Positions 59,639-64,000 of a stretch of 64,000 nucleotides of DNA are shown piece by piece. The translations under genes and the position numbers were made by a program. Position 1 is the first letter of the stretch. Each line of letters starts with the position of its first letter. The DNA lies in the NCBI GenBank assembly GCA_964247055.1, contig OZ176051.1, positions 3,658,001-3,722,000 on the forward strand. The letters are read 5' to 3'. The notes beneath the pieces are model-generated. The model ran no database searches. It was given only the letters and a program-made list of their open reading frames with translations, and was not told the origin of the DNA. Origin of the DNA: Paragordius varius (Eukaryota > Nematomorpha).

Positions 59639-60215
59639 TTAACACTGCGATTCAAATTGGGGTATCTAAATACCCCAGACTAAATTTAAATCAGAATTTT
59701 TAAAAAAACTACTGAAGGAAACGGTCCCAATTTAAATTTATGCTTCTATCCTGATAAAAATTTATGCCAAAATATCTTGATTTTGTTTAAAAAAAAGTTC
59801 CATCTCAAACTATTTCGACGCCATTTTTTTATTTTACAAAATTTTTGCAAAATATCGTCTCTATTTAATTTTAAGGGTAAAACTAAAGCTAATTTTTTAT
59901 ATAAATTTCATCTAACATTGATAGAAATAGAAAGAGCGGTTTAGTTTGTATTATTTTTTAATTTTATAATTTGACACATCTCACGTTGACGAAATTTTTA
60001 CATTTAGGTTTTAGCTTAAAATATTGAATGTCAAATATTTTTGAATAATTTTTTTTAAATTTAGGTTTATTTCTGTTGTATAAGTGCAAAATTTTGCCAT
60101 GGTTTCGGTTCCTTCCATACTTTTTAAAGTATTTGATTATAAACAGGCCTGGGGTATCCAACTACCCCAATTTGAATCGAAGGACTAAAATAAGTGTGTT
60201 GTATCCAAGTGTTAA
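59639..60215 (+). mobile_element. piggyBac-like MITE, copy E
   Basis: A 577-bp copy in the same orientation as copy A, with TTAA at both ends, both GGGGTAT...ATACCCC palindromes and the AACTATTTCGACGCCATTTT segment. It is one of the best-kept copies. Confidence 0.9.
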
Positions 60216-62188
60216 TAGAGTCTCACAAAAAATATCCTTATTATATTTAAATGTATATAGAAGTCTATGATGATGCTTTTGGCTTCGGCAGTCATTAAAA
60301 AAATTATTTTCACTTTTATTGTAGATGTCACTCATTAAAAAATATTAAATTGGTAAAAGTTAAATAATTTTGTTACTTTGTAAAAAATTTAAATCACACA
60401 TATTTATATTTAATTTTCATATGCTAGCGTTAAAAATTATTGGACGTCAGTAAAAAGTACTATTCTTTCTATAAAAGTAAAAGAGGGATTGCGCTATAAG
60501 AATTATAATATATGCTAGACCAGGAATTTCCAACACAAATGGCTTCGCGGGTCGCATTCAAAATAAAAACATGTGGGCACTTATAAATTAGACTTCATAC
60601 AGCAAAAACGAAATACAATACAACCATATATACTAAATGCAGTATTCCATCCGTAAAATTTGGAAAGACTTATGTAGACATAAATCTTCCCTGGATATAA
60701 AAAATTAATTTCTTAAATACGATATAGCATTGTTAAACATAAATTTTACTAAAAATGATTTAAATTTTGGTTTTAAATGAAATTACTATAACTTGGCACA
60801 CCCAAAATGATTTAATCTAAAGATCAAGTTTTTATCTGATCCATAATTTCTGTAAAATGGTTTATTGTAAACGATATTCATTATTACTGGGGTATATAGT
60901 GACCCCAATAATAATCGTGTTTTTATTTAGGGCATATTGGAATGATTAGCTATTTAGGTGAATTATTCACTCTAGAACTTGCAGAACATAAAAATAAAAG
61001 CTCTACCAAGTTAAATAATATTTAATAACAGTGTCCAAATTATCCTGATGAAATATATACATTTTGATAGGAAAATATGTCAGTGCTTCTGGTTTGGGGA
61101 GTGAATTGATTGACATTTTTACGCTAGTTCTACTATATCAGATAGCAAAATTTGTGCCTATGTTTTAAATATTTTTATGTAGCTAAATGCTTCATTCCAA
61201 TAAATATCATTAAAATATATCATTGCATATAAAAAGCAAAACAATATTTTTAAAATATTTTGATTTTTATACGTGGGCTCCAAAAGCCCAAATGTTTTTC
61301 GATCTCCTAAAATGGGATTTTTTTTAAAAAAACGCAAAAATGCCGGAATCACGCAAATTTTTTTAAATACATGTTAAGATTTGATATTATCTATAAATAT
61401 TTTAAAACGTGCATACTTTTTCAATGATAATTTAAAATTTCTATCAAAATATATAGATTTCATTGCGATATCAATTTAAACCCTCCAATTTTGGCAGTTA
61501 TAATATTATAAGTTTAAGGATTTATGGCGTAAAACACCGTCTGAAAAAATAAAGTGTCAAGTTATATTTATAAGAAAGTTTATCATATAACAATTGTGAA
61601 AAAATAATTTTTATAATTTATCAACAATTGCCCAAGTTATACATTTTTTAGTTTACATTTATACACCTATGTTTTGTTTTTGTGTAACTCTAGTCTAGAG
61701 TCTTATTTGGGCCAGTCCAAAACACGTTAAAAAACAGCTATTAAAAACAATAAATATCAAGTTGAGGATTTTTTACATTTATATAATTTTTTTTTGAAAC
61801 ATGCGCCTTAAAAGTAAGAAAGCATGTTTTAAAATTTCTCCTAATCCTTTATCTTTTTAAGATATTTCAATAAATCCCTCTAGAATAAAGAACTACCCCA
61901 AAAAGCCATAAGATCCTTATTTATTATCGCCACGAAATCAATTTTTTAGTTATAAAATACAGATATTTGATGAATGCATAAATATTTTTTATCCACCATT
62001 TGTTTTGCTATCATATAAAACTACATCTGGGCACGGTTTCTTATACATATTGAATTTTGTGGTATATATTTTTATAGTTTTTATATAATAATAATAATAT
62101 ATACTATATATTTATACAGTATATATTTATAAATTTCCATTTATATTTTTTATGGTAATGTATACAATAAATGCCATAACATCTAACT
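60216..62188. other. Intergenic with minor relics
   Basis: A hAT left-end relic lies at about 60526-60562 (TTTCCAACACAAATGGCTTCG). A decayed GGGGTATATAGTGACCCC palindrome, like the MITE ends, lies near 60888-60910. The rest is AT-rich without a supported exon. Confidence 0.55.
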
Positions 62189-62236
62189 TTGAAACGATAT
62201 TTTAATTTAAAGCACTTCGAATTTTTTTTATATATT

Positions 62237-62851
62237 ATGTTTTATATAACTCATTTAGATATTCCCCAACATATTCGGCGTGCGCCTGATTTATTTAAAT
62301 ATCCATCAGCTAAAACCCAAACATTATCACCTCACTTTCGTCATTTAACGAAGCGGTTTGCCCGAGCTTTCAAACGATTTGTTAAAGCCAATTCATACAA
62401 TTTAGTTGGAAAACGTGCGTCAATTTTGTACAATAAGTTTGCGGCTGCTAAAATGAATGTTTTAACCAGCGGTGAAAATAATTCAGGCTTTTCATATATG
62501 TATAACGGCGCCCAATACAGTAATGAAAGACAAACGTCTCAATTTCATTCTACGACAAATAATAATTTTGGTAACAATCACTATCCAACATACCCAAATT
62601 CCGCCAATTCTAACTTTCCTACGCTACAAAATCAATATTCTACCCAGCCGAATGCATACGATGCCATGGGGTTTTACGATTCAAATTATCATAATAACTC
62701 AAATTTTAATAATTCTTCAAACATGCCTACTCCCCCCGTTCCTTCCTATCAAAATCAGAGATATTATGGTGGTTCTTTTGTTAAATCTGGATATAACAAC
62801 AATCTAAATAATAGTTATCAAGCTACACCTAAATCGAGTTATAATTTTTGA
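62237..62851 (+). CDS. Unrecognised Asn/Tyr/Ser-rich protein, possibly secreted
   Basis: I do not recognise the family. From the first ATG at 62237 the frame runs 204 residues; it is open upstream to 62189, and an acceptor may lie in between, so the start is uncertain. The first 75 residues are basic (HLTKRFARAFKRFVKANSY). The rest is low-complexity, rich in Asn, Tyr, Ser and Pro (NNNFGNNHYPTYPNSANSN). A hydrophobic run just ahead of and across the ATG (FEFFLYIMFYITHL) could be a signal peptide if translation starts upstream. The composition suits a matrix or secreted, disordered protein. The neighbouring exon at 63117 might belong to the same or to a second gene. Confidence 0.5.
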   Translation: MFYITHLDIPQHIRRAPDLFKYPSAKTQTLSPHFRHLTKRFARAFKRFVKANSYNLVGKRASILYNKFAAAKMNVLTSGENNSGFSYMYNGAQYSNERQTSQFHSTTNNNFGNNHYPTYPNSANSNFPTLQNQYSTQPNAYDAMGFYDSNYHNNSNFNNSSNMPTPPVPSYQNQRYYGGSFVKSGYNNNLNNSYQATPKSSYNF

Positions 62852-63116
62852 TTCAATTATAATTATTTTTTGTTTTTATTGTTTTAGGTGGTTAATTAAT
62901 GATTTATTTAAATCCAATTTGACTTTTTTATTTAAGATCGATTAGGCTCACATTTTACAACCAGAACCGGACAATATTTTTTTCTTTGAAATATGGTAAG
63001 AATTTTATAAATAATCTTTAAAGTTTTGTATATGCCGATAGCGTAGATTAATCAAAAATATATGTTTATATAACGATATCCATATCTTAAACATGATATT
63101 CAAATGCTTTTTATAG

Positions 63117-63367
63117 GCGCACTAATCAACAATTCTTCCCTAATTCAATTAACGAACCCAGGTCCAAAAAACGGTCCTGACGGAGTTCCAGAATACACTA
63201 TTAATGATCCAGTTTTTAAGGCTTTGAATGACGAAGTTGTTAAGCGACTTGTTCCAAACACCGCTGGTTTTGGTTTCAACAATGATAAATCCTCTATGGG
63301 CAAGGTTAAATTATCGCGACAGGAGAAAACGCAGTATGAAAAATACATATTTTATAAAAAAAATTAG
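63117..63367 (+). CDS. 3' terminal exon of an unrecognised gene
   Basis: An acceptor (TTTTATAG) is followed by an open frame of 83 residues to a stop: GALINNSSLIQLTNPGPKNG at the start, KALNDEVVKRLVPNTAGFGF in the middle and a basic end (KLSRQEKTQYEKYIFYKKN). A good donor (ATG, then GTAAGAAT) at 62996 could close an upstream exon whose frame, about 62938-62995, is open and in phase. No domain was recognised. Confidence 0.5.
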
Positions 63368-64000
63368 TTTAATTTTGAAATTAAAAGGATTTTTTTTCTA
63401 AATTTTTTTTAAAAAACTTGTGTGCCTTACCAATATATAAGAATTTTATTCGCTATTAATCTATATATTATTTTTAGCTAATATAGGGGCTCCATAAGAC
63501 ATATAAACCGTTAAGTTTGTTGAAAAATGCTTTCTACTTTTAACGATTATAACTTAAAAACGAAAAGGTGGATGATTATCAGCATAAGCTAATTAGTTAA
63601 AAGGGCTGTTTATTTAAAAAAATCTTGCTGTGGGTTTACAACTGTATTAAATACTTTATTGGTTTCCATGAAATGTTTAAAATTAAAAAATTAATGGATT
63701 TTTTGTCATTTGTCGAAATATTACTCTTGAGGGTGTAAAATAAAGATGCATTTAAATGGATTAGTTAGCTGGCAAATAAACATACCTTGAGCACAATATA
63801 CCTCAATGTTTGTTAAATAAAAGATAACACGCAAAAAGTTTTGATCTAACATCTTTAAATATTACAACCACAAACGCTGGAATTTTCTTCAAAAAAAAAA
63901 CAGAAAGTTGCAGTTAAAACAATCCTAATTAACCATCTAAAAAATCTAAATATTACCTTGGTCATGAAGGTAGGCTTCTAAGGGTGATATATTAATGTTT
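63368..64000. other. Window end, nothing recognised
   Basis: AT-rich sequence without supported features. Confidence 0.55.

Noticed and set aside
61158-61352. 64-residue minus-strand frame with GDRKTFGLLEP
   Set aside because: No neighbouring exon, no recognised family and poor start context; could be a repeat fragment.
1-64000. CRISPR arrays, bacterial operons, retroelements or virus-derived genes
   Set aside because: No regularly spaced short repeats, no prokaryotic gene layout, and no recognisable reverse transcriptase, integrase, capsid or envelope frame was seen.

Overview
The window is AT-rich animal DNA. The animal signs are a ZP-domain membrane protein with a furin site, two rhodopsin-like GPCRs, multi-exon housekeeping genes with GT-AG introns, and hAT, mariner, piggyBac-like and Helitron repeats. 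I could build eleven genes or parts of genes. No rRNA, convincing tRNA, CRISPR array or recognisable retroelement was seen. Nine introns are only 22-32 nt long; from general knowledge this size recalls dicyemid mesozoans, but other introns here run to 1.9 kb, so I do not name the organism.

Layout. 392-10160 is a compact gene cluster: PISD (phosphatidylserine decarboxylase, minus strand), then a plus-strand RMI1-like OB-fold gene, then ASCC1 65 bp behind it. A 13.1-14.3 kb intronless GPCR follows. 14.3-22.5 kb is gene-free and carries hAT MITEs. 22.5-30.2 kb is a 15-exon ZP-domain gene with three introns filled by three unrelated transposons. 30.2-32.7 kb is MITEs. 32.8-33.9 kb is ITPA. 35.5-36.8 kb is a second, paralogous intronless GPCR. 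37.4-38.8 kb is a head-to-head pair, an RPAP3-like TPR gene and a UPF0545 (C22orf39-like) gene, with 26 bp between start codons.

39.7-49.7 kb is a transposon district: Helitrons, a 3.2-kb hAT with perfect 8-bp target duplications, a piggyBac-like MITE split by a 1-kb TIR element, and mariner debris. 50.2-51.4 kb is a DHRS11-like dehydrogenase with an in-frame stop that may sit in another tiny intron. 53.0-53.7 kb is an unrecognised four-exon gene. 54.4-59.0 kb holds an internally deleted mariner, a 268-bp tandem repeat and a large inverted repeat with arms of about 825 bp built from a related module. The last 2 kb hold exons of one or two unrecognised proteins.

The genes do not form one pathway. 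They are mostly housekeeping: phospholipid synthesis, genome stability, alkylation-repair or transcription coactivation, nucleotide-pool cleaning, and R2TP/HSP90 assembly, plus cell-surface receptors. The most unusual features are the tiny introns, all of whose 3n-length members contain an in-frame stop, and the long hairpin-forming repeats.
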